A stretch of DNA of 64,000 bases. It comes from Promerops cafer (taxonomy: Eukaryota > Chordata > Aves > Passeriformes > Nectariniidae). The notes beneath the pieces are model-generated. The model worked only from the letters and a program-made list of their open reading frames with translations, did not search any database and was not told where the DNA came from. The stretch spans positions 3,000,337 to 3,064,336 of the forward strand of contig VZSE01013216.1 of NCBI GenBank assembly GCA_013398275.1, read 5' to 3'. The position numbers and the translations under genes were made by a program. Shown piece after piece: positions 52,101 to 62,900 of this stretch (position 1 is the first letter of the stretch; the number at the start of each line of letters is the position of its first letter).

Positions 52101-53074
52101 ATTACTGCAAAATACATGTATTGTAGTAAACCAGCTTGTAATTAGTCTGGGACCCTTCCCTCTTACAGGTCCTTTAGTGAACTTAGGGCAGTAGTTACGC
52201 CAGTACAGTTTTCTGCTGTGGCAGTGATTGAACACTGGATTAAGACTTTGAACGAGTTGGGCATGGAGGAGGAAGCAGGCAAGGACTCGATTAGCAATAA
52301 ATATCTGGGAGCCTAATTTAACAAAATGTTTTGTTTCCACATTAGATACACATTTTTGGTGCATTTTCTTCCTCTTTTGATCAAGGGTGTTTTGGACTTA
52401 AGCTTGTCTATACACAGAGCTATCCTAGAATAATTACTGTGGAAAAAGTAGCTTGGATTAACTCTGTGGGAGCAGAGTATTGTTCCAGAAGGAGTTATTT
52501 GGAGTATCAACATATTTGAGTGCTGTGTCTCAATTGCTCTTTTCTCAGTTTCTCTGCTATCTTAACTTCTCTCTTTGTACTCTGGATACGGGTAGAAAAG
52601 AACAACTGAGTATTGTCATGCTGCTTGGAGTTTGTGAGGTTTTAAAAATTAGCATCTGCTTCCCTGAACCAGAGCACTAAACCAAGATTCTGTTCAGAAA
52701 CCAAAACCTCTCTTTCTCTGGAGTGGGTAAAGTTGATAAGGTATGCTTGCAAATAACCTTTTGGAGTTATGGGTGAAAGCATAAGAGAAAATGACCTGGG
52801 ATCCAAACCCACACATTGTTTTTGAACAATTAAAAGGTAGGAGTAAGAAATTTTCAGATGTGTTCAGAGATAGGAAATGCTGGAGGAGGAGATTCGGGTA
52901 GTCTTCACTTTCTGTTCTCATGTAGTCTGTGAAGAGTCTGGAAAACAGAGATACTTTTTTTTTCCTCCTTTTTTCTTCTTGTCTTGCATGTCTTCTTTGG
53001 GAATACAGACTGAATACTGGGGTCACGGTGTCCATAGTTCTGTATTAACCTTAGCACACTTTGAGCAATGTGTT
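49125..53074. other. Noncoding DNA upstream of the CpG island
   Basis: No gene is recognised. The stretch 51190-51500 is non-repetitive and enhancer-like (entered separately). A pyrimidine-rich run lies at 52955-52982. Confidence 0.65.
51190..51500. promoter_or_regulatory. Candidate enhancer with FOX and homeodomain words
   Basis: Contains GTAAACA (51247-51253, forkhead type), CAGCTG (51280-51285), ATTAAT (51300-51305) and TTATTATGCATAA (near 51401), with rare CpGs in 'AATCGCGTG' near 51393. It is non-repetitive. Overlapping open frames on the two strands (51217-51522 plus, 51279-51485 minus) have no recognisable homology. The regulatory call is inferred from word density. Confidence 0.3.
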
Positions 53075-53456
53075 ATGCTCGTGGTCGGTACCCGGACTGA
53101 CCTGACGCCGCTGAGCAGCAGCCAGACCGGTATCAGCCCCCCAGGGGGACACGGTCTGATGTCTCAAACACATCCCGCCGCCCGCCGTGGAGCTCTCTGC
53201 CCTTTACCCCAACGGTGCGCGCGGGCTACGGCCCGGTCCTCACCTGCGGCCGTGACCCGCCCCTCGGTACGGCTTTATTTTGTGTCGCGAAGGGCAAAGA
53301 CATCCGAGGCCCGGGCGCGCGGCTGCCGGTGAGCCCCCTGGGGGCCCCGGGAGACGGTGGGCGACTCACGGCGACGCCCTCGGCTGCCCCTCCCAGGCAA
53401 AGGGGCCTGGCCCCGGGGACATTTTGTGCTGTGCCGGGGGCCGGGCACCCACGGAA

Positions 53457-53478
53457 GGCGGGGCGGGGCGGGGCGGGC
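53457..53478 (+). promoter_or_regulatory. GC-box cluster (SP/KLF sites), G4-capable
   Basis: Overlapping GGGGCGGGGC boxes form G-tracts at 53460-53463, 53465-53468, 53470-53473 and 53475-53477, with one-base loops. This suits SP/KLF binding and also fits a G-quadruplex. A start site within the next hundred bases would be usual for this promoter class. Confidence 0.75.
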
Positions 53479-53566
53479 TCGGCGCGGAGCCGGCGGGGCG
53501 CAACGGGCGTGCTCAGCGCGCGGAGAGGCGACTGCGCTGGCAGCAGGTTGCTGTGCTGGGCAAGAG

Positions 53567-53577
53567 CAGATGGCGGC
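53567..53577 (+). promoter_or_regulatory. YY1-like site overlapping a possible start codon
   Basis: CAGATGGCGGC contains the ATGGCGGC core bound by YY1, a motif often placed just downstream of start sites and sometimes containing the initiator ATG. The ATG at 53570 opens a frame ('MAALLLLY') running to 54106. The unresolved base at 53595 falls in this frame's ninth codon. Base -3 is C, so the translational context is weak. Confidence 0.4.
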
Positions 53578-53594
53578 CCTGCTCCTCCTCTACC

Positions 53595-53595
53595 N
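53595..53595. other. Unresolved base (N)
   Basis: The only ambiguous base in the window. It lies in the densest GC sequence, where sequencing commonly fails, so local indel errors are also possible and would disturb frames here. Confidence 0.99.
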
Positions 53596-54065
53596 CCGGG
53601 CCGCCTGCGGGGACCCTCCTAACTTCCCCCGCCGGGAAACTTCCCCGGGGGGCGGGCCGGGGTCGCCAGCCCCCGCGGGGTGTCCGGCCGGCGGCAGGAG
53701 CGGGGCCGGGCGGCCGGGGGGCCCTCGGAGGGATGGGGCAGCACCTGCCGCGGGGCGCTGCGGAGCCGGGGCAGCGCCGAGCGGCGGGGACGTGCGGCGG
53801 AACGAGGGGCCGCCCCCGCGCCCCGGGGACCTGTGGGGAGCCGGGGCTAGAAAGGGGAAGCGAGCGACAGCCGCCGCTGGGAGCCCTTTCCGCCGCAGCG
53901 CTCTCCTGCGCGGGCCGCGCCGGCAGGCTGCAGCCCGGGGCAGTGGTGATCTGCTCCGCCGAGCCTGCCCAGCCTCTCGGGTTTGTCCTCCCTGTGCAAA
54001 CCCGGCGTCGTGTAACCCAGGGTCTGCTTCTGTTCGAGACGGACCCTGCCCGGGAGTGCAGATGA

Positions 54066-57000
54066 GAGGTGATACAACGAAATTAGGAAGAATAAGTCGG
54101 TGCTAGTGGTATATGCGTGAAACTTGTTTTGGGAAATTACAAAGGCAAAATAAGGGTCCTGCGTACATCTTCAGCATCCTTGCAGCTTTGTGTCCGTAGC
54201 GGAGCAGTGCTGGACCCCACCCTATCCCGTAGTGCTGGATGGAGTGTGAGTATAAAGTATTGTTGTTAAATAAATGCCTCCTCCTCAAATATTTAATTTT
54301 AATTCGAGGCAAGATACACCCATTATCCATATAGAGTTAATGGGAGAAGGAAGCTGGAAAGAAATAATATTCTTCATAAAGTTAGGTGGTAAATTGAAAA
54401 ATCCTGTGGGCTCATTTTGCTCACGCTTGCGTTCTTGTGTGATTTCATAAAAATTACAGTGTGTGGAGGAGTATAAATCACATACACCCATGGTTCATCT
54501 TCCATCTAGCAGATAAAATAACCCATAGCATCCTGAGGAATGAAATGCAAATCTGTGAGCTCCTTTCTAGAAGCCTTTATCTTAATTCTTGATGGGATTA
54601 TGCTTGCACAGGTCTCATTTTAGTACTACCAAGAAAGCAGTGCCTGAAGCTTGTTAAGTCTCTTGTTATATTGTCAGTCCTGGCGGAGTGAGTGTGTAGG
54701 AATATGCAGACAGCCAATTACTGAGAAGAAAGAAACAGCAGAAAACACAAGGACAGTCACAGTATTCAAGCTGGTATGTGCTATTTGGCTGAAATGCCTC
54801 AGAGATTATTGGCATAAAAGTTCTGTATTGTATGTCTCGTAAGTGCTTCCTCAGGCAATCCAGTGTGGGGAAAGAGCAGAGGCAGATGCTATCTGCCTTG
54901 ACATGGCTTTCTGAATCCAGGCTTTCATGAGAAGCAAGAGTCTCTATTAGAGACAAAACCAGACTAGACAAACTGCATTTTATGGTGACATGTGCTTCTG
55001 AGTATGAGGTGTCTTGGCCATTTTTCAAATCCATGAGTTTTAGCATAAAGAATTGGAATGCTACCCTGGGTATTATGCTTGGAATGAAACCTTTTATGTC
55101 AAACAGGCACATTGTAGTCCCTTTGAACATCATTTTTCTGTCTGTAAGAGTAGTAGTGTGTGGCTCTAAGGGAACAAGACAGTAAATATGCTGAACTGTA
55201 ACTATCTTTCTTAGGGTCTGAGCTGTGTTTAGCTCACTTTATGTGAGTTCTGTCTTCTGAAACAGAAGGTTTGGCAGGGAGTCTTGAAGAGAAGCTTTCC
55301 ATGTTAGGCTGCATTTTTATATCAGATAAAAATGAGCTAGGTTGAGCTAATACCAAAGGATTTGTGTGGTCTTTTTCATGGAAATCTCATGCAATTTCTA
55401 AATTGATTGACTTCATAGATGGAACAAATGGCATCTGTTGTCCAGATACTTGGGGAAGGTAGACAGTTATGGGAACAGAGGTCATACTGAGGTCTACTGC
55501 TGAGAAACAATCATGTCTAATGCCTGCATGCTGCCTGTTACCTGTAACAGCAGGACTCAGGAGTGCAATACCTCTGCATTCCCAGATGCATTTGGTCTTA
55601 CCTCTGCTGCAAGAGGTACAGCTAGTATGGTAGAAATACTTATTTTACCCTTTCTTCTTGAACAGATGCTAGTTTGAAAACTCACTTACATTTAGATTAC
55701 TACTTACTAGGTTAAGTAGTTGCCAAAACCACAGAAACTCCAATTCATAGTGAAACGTAATTAAAAGTGATACTTTGAATCTCATCTGGCAGGGACCCTG
55801 GTTTCTAAGAAACCTGTCAGCTTGAACACCCTTCTACCCCTCCAGTTTTACAAATTAGAAACAGGTTGTCGTAGACATTTGCAAGATCAGTCCATCTTTG
55901 GAAAAACAAGAAAATGAGAGAAGGTGAAATATATCAATTCTATTCAAGGGCTAATGGCTTGGGGCAAAGATTGGTAAAACAAACAAAGTTATGTGTAATT
56001 TTTCTTTTACCTCACTTAAGCATTTGTTAAGTGAAATGGTTCCCTCTTCCTCACAAGGATTATTCAGTGTTAATCATTACAACAGTCCTCTGTAAAGATG
56101 AGGGTGGAGAATGTCTAGGAAGTGTGACAAATAAAGGTACAGCTGAAATAGCCTTTGATTAAACATGGTATTTGCTTTTTATCATCTTTTTTTTCTTAGT
56201 CACAGAATACTGTGGATTGCATATTAGCTTTGAATGGCAAATTAATTTGTTACTGTTAGCTACAAATGCCATGTTTGGTAATGGATTACTTAACTTTCAA
56301 CATTATGAACAGATGACTGTTCACTTACTTTGACATTAGTTGTAAATGGTACTGAGTATAAAGCTATGGACTAGTAACAAGATTTTGGTTTTGAGTGTCT
56401 TCAGGTTAGAAGAGTTGGAAAGTTTGTCAGATGGAGAGGAGAAGAGCTTTAGTTTATGGTGACTGAAAGTGGACTGCTAATGGTATGTGGGTGTGAAAAA
56501 CAGCTGAATGCAAGCTTTATGTGCATCGAGGAACATTAATGTTGGAGGTACCAAAGCAGCCTCCCTGGATTTGTGTGTATGGTTCTGGTTCATTGTCAAG
56601 CATGGTGAATCAGGCAGCAGAAAAGGCTGATGGAGCTCTAAAGGAGCTGGGCTTATTGCCCTGTGTAAGTTTGTTCTGTTTTTAATCTGTCACTATGATA
56701 AAAGGGAGTTCTGGGTCTGAAGAGGAGTGGTGACACAACAGCAGTGCATTTCATCTGCAGACTGGAAGAAGGTTTGTAACTTACAGGGGTCTGAGACTGG
56801 GGGCATAGCAATAGGAGAAATGTGGTTAAAATGTAAGTGGTCCTGTGATGAAAATGTGAGTGTGTCCAGCATCTCTAGATGGGGACTACACTGATTATGC
56901 ATCTATTAGCTACTATATGTTATAAATACATTACTATTATAATAAAAATATAATTACTAGCTGCTACTATATATGCAGTGCATGTAGTCACATATATGTA

Positions 57001-57155
57001 ATTTTATAGAATATATAGAGATATGGTCTGTATGTATGCATACTCCATGTAAGATGTCCAGCAAGTCCATTCCAGTTTGGTTGGAATTCACAATGATTTA
57101 AGCATCTTGGATTAAGACACAAGCATCAAGAATATTTAAATTTGTATATTACTTT
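54066..57155. other. Noncoding DNA beyond the CpG island
   Basis: AT-rich sequence with no recognised gene. An AT-rich low-complexity stretch is at about 56913-57020. Confidence 0.7.
56913..57020. repeat. AT-rich low-complexity tract
   Basis: Repeated TATA/ATAT words with few G or C bases, just before the CR1 tails. Confidence 0.7.
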
Positions 57156-57232
57156 CATAGAATAATAGAATCCTAGAATCACTTGGGTTGGAAAAGACTC
57201 TTAAGGTCAGTCCAAGTGTAAACCTAACACTC
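57156..57232 (-). mobile_element. CR1 3'-end fragment, reverse orientation
   Basis: The start 'CATAGAATAATAGAATCCTA' is the reversed CR1 octamer repeat. It is followed by 'TTGGGTTGGAAAAGACTCTT', then 'GTCCAAGTGTAAACCTAACA', matching the last part of the CR1 3' UTR in reverse. It is a very short 5'-truncated copy. Confidence 0.88.
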
Positions 57233-57257
57233 ATTAGCCAGTTTTTATTTGTCGTTT

Positions 57258-57310
57258 AGAATGATAGAATCACAAATTATCCTGACTTGCAAGGGACCCA
57301 CAAAGATTTA
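57258..57310 (-). mobile_element. Second CR1 3'-end fragment, reverse orientation
   Basis: 'AGAATGATAGAATCACA' is again a reversed octamer repeat, followed by 'TATCCTGACTTGCAAGGGAC' and 'CCACAAAGAT'. The 'ATCCTGA-TTG-AAGGGACCCACAA-GAT' pattern marks a CR1 subfamily different from the fragment just before it. These are two insertions, not one copy broken in two. Confidence 0.8.
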
Positions 57311-57325
57311 CTTGCAAGTAATTCT

Positions 57326-60300
57326 GATATTATTTTCAGTAGAAGTATGGAGCTGAATTCAGGTGGACTTCTTGTTATTGTGTAAGGCAAAAAAGGGAAG
57401 ATAGTGTAGTTATCAACATTCAGGATTCTCCCATCAGCTGAAAAGCTGTATTGAAAGCTGTGGATAGGCACTTTATGTCAAGACTGCACTGACCATTACC
57501 AGCCATAAAATCCTAAAAATTGCAGTGTCTTACTGAAATTTTTACTTGTCACAGATTTTGCTGATACTGCACGTCTCTACTGTGAGCTATTACATCAATA
57601 CATAACAAAGTTGCCTTATGTCAGCAGGGCTGCTGACGTTGCTGTACTGCTGCAGTGCATCCTCAGTGGCATTTAGCCAGTACTTTTGTGTTCTCTGAGG
57701 GCTTGGGCTCAGAGACGCTTTGCTCCAGCAACAAAGAGCTGGATGATGCTGGTCTGCAGTGGAAGATGACAATTTCTGCTTGCAGAGGTGGTGTAGTGTG
57801 ATTCAGACTTTGGGTGAACTGAATTAATTACAATGCACGTTTACACCTTCAGGTTTGAAAGCTGTAATAGTGATGGTCCTTAGTGCTTCTGTCAATTAAA
57901 AACCAAAGGATTTATTATAAATTTCCTTTTTTTTAGGCTGTGATTTTACTGTGTCACTGCACCTAGTATTTTCTTCTCTTGAGTGTCTCTCTGATTTTGT
58001 CTACGCAAACTATTCTTGGATAACCTGCTTAGTATGCTTATTTGCTTTCTCAGTGATAGTAGAGGAGTTTGTCTGTGTTCAAGACAGATGTCCTTTGGCA
58101 AAGGTCAGGATCAAATGAAGTTGGGAAGGAGGCGGGAGGAGTAGTTGATGAGTTATCTTGTAGTGGTAAGGGACAGATTTTCAAGGAAGATCCATTGTGT
58201 TAATAATATCATGGATGAAAGAAGATAGATGAATTTATGTTGCATAAGGGATGTGTAGTTGTTACAGGAGGAGCAAACTGCAGAAGGCTGGCTTTTTTCC
58301 CAGTACTACATAACTTTTTGAGTTATGTTCTTAGTTATGGGTGGCAGAAGCCAGACAGATAGGTTGGCTTCTCATAAATGTTTTTTTTTTCATAAGGCCT
58401 AACAAGCAGAGAAGAATAATTACTGATTGAATTTGTTGCTGTCTGATTTCTCCACCAAATAAATGAAATTAGCATATTGGATTGCCTGGCATGTTACAGC
58501 AGTAAATTGTTCACCAGTCATCATGAGCCATTCTTTTTTCCTCTATTAAGTCCCACTTGCATGTGCCAGAGCAACTGTAAGTTTTGTAAGGAGTGCATTC
58601 TGGTAAATTCTCATTGGAGATACCACATTCATTTTGAAAGAACTGCATTTAAAATCAGCTATTGTTTAAATGTTTCAGAACCAGCCTGGGTCTCAATGAA
58701 TCACTCTGGCCATAACTGTAAAAATGCCACATTTTGAGGACATATTCTGTGGAAAGGACAAGACCGAGATTAGGCTGTTGGTCAATGTCAGTTTAAGAGC
58801 AAGTAAGTAAAAATCCGTATTATTGAATGAACAGATGGTGGTCTGTACTGTGAAACATTAGCTGGAAAATGAACGCCTTATCGTGGTACTTAGCAAGGGT
58901 AGGTAATAGTGCAGGAATATTTGATGAAACAACTATGCAGAATAGTCTGGAAAACATTGAATAATTCCTTTATTAGCACTGAATATTTTTGATTGCAATA
59001 TACATAAGCAAGGTACTGCTTTGAAAGTAATGGGAGAAGAATGTAGCTTAGAAAAACAAACATGAACGTGGAAAAAAGGTTTTACTTCAATTTTTAAGGG
59101 AATCATTCTGTATGTTAAAAATAAATGAACTATACCATAGGTTAATAAAGCTCCTTTTGCAGCTCTAGCATAAAATATATTGTATTCTTGTTAAAATGCA
59201 CTTTCCTGGTATTTAAGGTATTGTGAGTATCAAATTTTGTAAGATTATTTTGAGAATTCCATAGCAGTTACTTTGGATAAGAGACTTTGGAAAAGTGCAG
59301 TTACGTTGGTTTAGCTTAAAGAACAGGGTGTGTGTATTCTGCTGTGAAGTACCTGAGACAGATTTTTGTATCAAAATAACAGTGAAAGGCAAAAGGTGCC
59401 ACTTCTTGCATTGTGATTTTTGGAGCATTTGCTAGTATGCATTGATCATTTTTGGATCTGCTGGAGCAATGGCTGTTTTTCGTGTTTCCTCTTACAGAAC
59501 TGCATCTAAAAATATGTAATTTCCTAATGTAGATTTGCTTCAAGGAGTTGAGCTAATGTGTGTGAGGATGATTGGACTGTGTTAGGAAGAGAGAAGGTCT
59601 GCTGAATCAAGGGAAAAAGAAGGAGAGGTTTATGGGATGGGCCTTGTTAAGATGCTATCTACAGCATAAAAATGTACTCTAGTCCCCCCAGGGTAACATG
59701 GACAGATCCTGCACTGGATTTCACTGCCAGCTAGCAAGTTTCTAGGCTACTTTTAAGCTGTATTCCTTTGTTTTCTATTTTCAAGGAGTTTGGAGATCAT
59801 CTAAAAAATAGAGAACAGCAGACAGGAATGATCAGCATTTTTGAGTTTGCTGATAGCTAGTGTCCACAGGAATGGCAGAATTTTCTTAGACTGAATGTTA
59901 CTTCCTTTTTAGTGAAGATGACTTTTTCTGTAAATGGAGCTGTATGTGCTTAGCCTCTGCGTGTTTCATCTGTCATTGTCACCTTCCTCAAAAGTAGGTC
60001 TATAAAATATATCTTTAAAAAACAAAGAATTGCAAATATGTGGGAAACAGCTCACTCCTGTATTGCTCGGGGTTGTTTGCTCAGCAGTACATGCATGGGT
60101 CAAAGGTCTGAGGGAAATTTATGTTTATCCTGGAAGTGGTCAAAAGTGGCAACCAGCTGTTGCAGATAGCAAGGACACCATCATGATGTGAGGTTGATTT
60201 TTCGGTGTCCTTTTCTTACTGCTCTTTTCACAATACTCTGCTAAGGGAATTGTAAAGATTGGTTAGCCTTGCACTTTGTCATTGGTGCAGCTGAAGCTGC

Positions 60301-62504
60301 ACAGTGGTTCAGTCTGCTGGCTCTTAGATGTTAGTGGTGTCTAGCAGAGTATGTGAAAAGCCATTTTAATTATCCATGTTTGTGTAATGTGAAAAAACTC
60401 TCAAGTGAAAACCACATTTTCTTGGCCAAAGATGCTAAAAGAAATTTGGTATATATTTTTTTTCTTATACAGACAACTCCTGTAGCTGCTACAACAAATA
60501 TGGCATAATTTTGCAAGTCCCTGTAATCTTTTTGTCCACTCAATTTATTTTTTCTGCCAGAGAAATGTTTGATAATTAAGTGTGGTCCCCGAATATTGCT
60601 GAAGATGCAAGTTTCTTCTCTTCCCAGCCAAGCTGTGTCCCTGCTTAGAGTGGAAGAATACTTCTGTTGTCAGATCAGATCCAGTCCTAGAAATAGCTGC
60701 AATACTGTTGGCACAACTTGCAGCTTACAGGAACATAGGGTGTTAAAAATACCTGAAAAAAACCTAATTCTAGATTCTGCTCAAGTGAGAATGTGGGGAC
60801 TGGCAAAAGAAAAAATGTGTGTATGAGGGGATGCATGTCAAATGAGGTATGTGTGCATGTGTAGGAGTAGCAGTATATAGAGTAAGAGAATGCAGTGAGT
60901 TTCTTGGCATAGTCTCAAACATAAGTTTTTTTGCAAAAAATCTCATTCTTAAGTTTTTAAAGCTGGTTGAAATTCTTAGTTTATACATTCCTATTCATAG
61001 TAAAATATAATGGTTTCTTCTTCCACAGATATGTTTAAAGAGCAGTTTCTTGTTAATGTATCATTTAATTCTGTTGATCTGTTTGATCAGTGTTTGAATA
61101 TCTGCGTGGAACATATAAAAAGGACTCTTCGAGCATCCCAGCTGCACAGGCATTTGTATGACCTGTTTCTCCTAGGAAAATACCTTATTGGAGTGATGTT
61201 CTTCCAAGTGACTTGAAGTGACAGGTGAAGGCCTGTGTTTGCAGTTAATTTGAAGGCGTGGGGGCATAATGCGTCATGTACCCAGTGACACATCTGCTTT
61301 TGTCATTAAGTTCATGGCTTGAAGAATAGTCTTACTCAAACTGGATCCGGTATAGGCATTTAGCCCAGGGCTATGATGGCTTTGCGACTGAAGGAATACT
61401 TAGAACTGTGCTTTAGCATGCAAGTGCCTTCAGGCAGTTGAAGTGTGTTTCATGGCTGTTCATATACTCGTTCTCTGAAGCTCTTAGTCGGGATTGCCTA
61501 TCAGGAGGGCCACGCTTTTTCTACATGTGCAGACTTCTTTAGCCTGCTCCCACAGGGTACTCCTCTGCAGTCCACAGGCTTATGTTGGCAGCTGGGCAGA
61601 ACACAGCTCAGCTCAGGGGTGCCAGTGTTGGTCTGGTGTGGATGAGCTTCCTTCCCCCTGGGGTGCTGCTTGGTATGTTTTAACTAAACGTGATGAACTT
61701 CTGTTCAGCCCTTGAATCAGCCAGGATTTATGTGGTTGTGTATCTACTGCAGAAGGTTTCTGCCTATTTTGGTATTCCCCCTGCAATTCAGAGGGAGATG
61801 GTGGTAAGTCTGGAAAAGGAGGAGCAGGGAGGATCTCATAAATTGCATGTGTGAGTGAAGGAACTATGGCTTGGGTTAGCGTAGGGAGCAGTTGCTCTTC
61901 AAATTCTGCAGGGCTGTATTAGTTGCTGTAGTGTGTTATATTGCCCATTGATTCTTTAGTAAAATGTCCATCCCTCTTGCTGTACTTCTTTCATGCCTTT
62001 TAATAGTTTAATTATGATGATAAATGAAACTGATGTACTTCATTCTGTGAAGGAAATAGAGGAATGACATTTCAACCCAAATATTTGTTTTGTGCTGAAT
62101 TAGTACTTCTATAATTTTTTTAAAATGGCTTTTGGCACATTGAATGAACAGTATATGCCTGTTAAGGCTGTGACTTCTCAAACAAGTAGTGCCTTCAAAT
62201 ACTGACTGAGTATGCTGCTTTCAGATTTTTTTTCTCCCAAAATAAAAAAGAAAGTGAGCAACTGTTCCCATATTTTTATTGTTTTCATGTTTGTTTTCTA
62301 AAACATGTACCTTATATGATGTGATACTTCTTTAATTTTTCATGAACTTTTATAGAGATGCCACGTGTCATGGGGATACAAAGACAAGTCCTGCAAGTAT
62401 GAAGAAGTTTAAATGAATTCTGGGGTTTTCTATTGCATGAATGGCCAGCAGCCCAAGTGCAGGAAACAGTAATTCCTAATTTCCATTATGCACTTGTTTA
62501 CTTA
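57326..62504. other. Noncoding DNA, no gene recognised
   Basis: AT-rich, with short frames lacking homology. No assigned transposons. A T-run lies near 58381-58390. Confidence 0.7.
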
Positions 62505-62900
62505 AGCCTGTAGAGTGAGCCGTGTCCACAAGACACTGATCACAGCACAGACTTCGTATAGCAGCTGCCTCTGCAGGGCCCGTTCCGCTGCAGAGCGGCG
62601 GCTGCGCTGGATGGGGCGATGGCCAGGGAGGGCCCTGCTGTGTGGGCTGTTGGCAGCAGAGCAAGACTGCGGTGGTGGGACAGCAGGGATGGACCCTTCA
62701 CTCTCTGTGTTTGTAGGTAGCTGGGGACTGCTGGGTCACCGCAGCTGCTTTGCTGTAGCTGTCCTTGCTTCCTTGTCCTGCTGCTGTTGGGACCTGCAGC
62801 TTAGTGCATCTGCAGTGGAGAGTAGCTGGGTTGTGCCTGGCTGGCTGTGGTGGGACTCCTGTAGTTCAGTCCTTCCAGTGCAGACAAGGTGACCGTGGGC
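62505..62900. other. GC-richer block with a local CpG cluster
   Basis: The composition rises clearly, with CpGs concentrated at about 62520-62630 ('GAGCGGCGGCTGCGCTGG'). A plus-strand open frame runs 62515-62892 but begins at GTG, not ATG, and shows no family. It could be a small alternative promoter, a worn LTR or a duplicated GC-rich fragment; none of these can be settled here. Confidence 0.45.

Larger units (their letters stand above)
53075..54065. promoter_or_regulatory. CpG island, probable promoter and first-exon region
   Basis: This block of about 1 kb is sharply GC-rich and CpG-dense against AT-rich flanks; 53461-53520 alone holds 13 CpGs. It has four overlapping GC boxes (53457-53478) and a YY1-type CAGATGGCGGC (53567-53577) that includes an ATG at 53570. 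Splice-donor-like sites exist both ways: minus-strand CAG|GTGAGG (cut between 53244 and 53243) and plus-strand CCG|GTGAGC (cut between 53328 and 53329). The transcription direction is therefore unresolved and could be bidirectional. Long open frames here (53280-54065, 53357-54106) are expected from the scarcity of stops. No protein family is recognisable. Confidence 0.9.

Noticed and set aside
53280..54106. Two overlapping plus-strand open frames of about 250-260 codons
   Set aside because: They lie in the CpG island, where stops are rare; the residues are Ala/Gly/Pro/Arg-rich with no domain, and an N interrupts both. Only the possible ATG at 53570 is kept as a lead.
62515..62892. Plus-strand frame of 125 codons
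   Set aside because: It begins at GTG, which is not a usual vertebrate start, and lies in GC-rich sequence with no homology.
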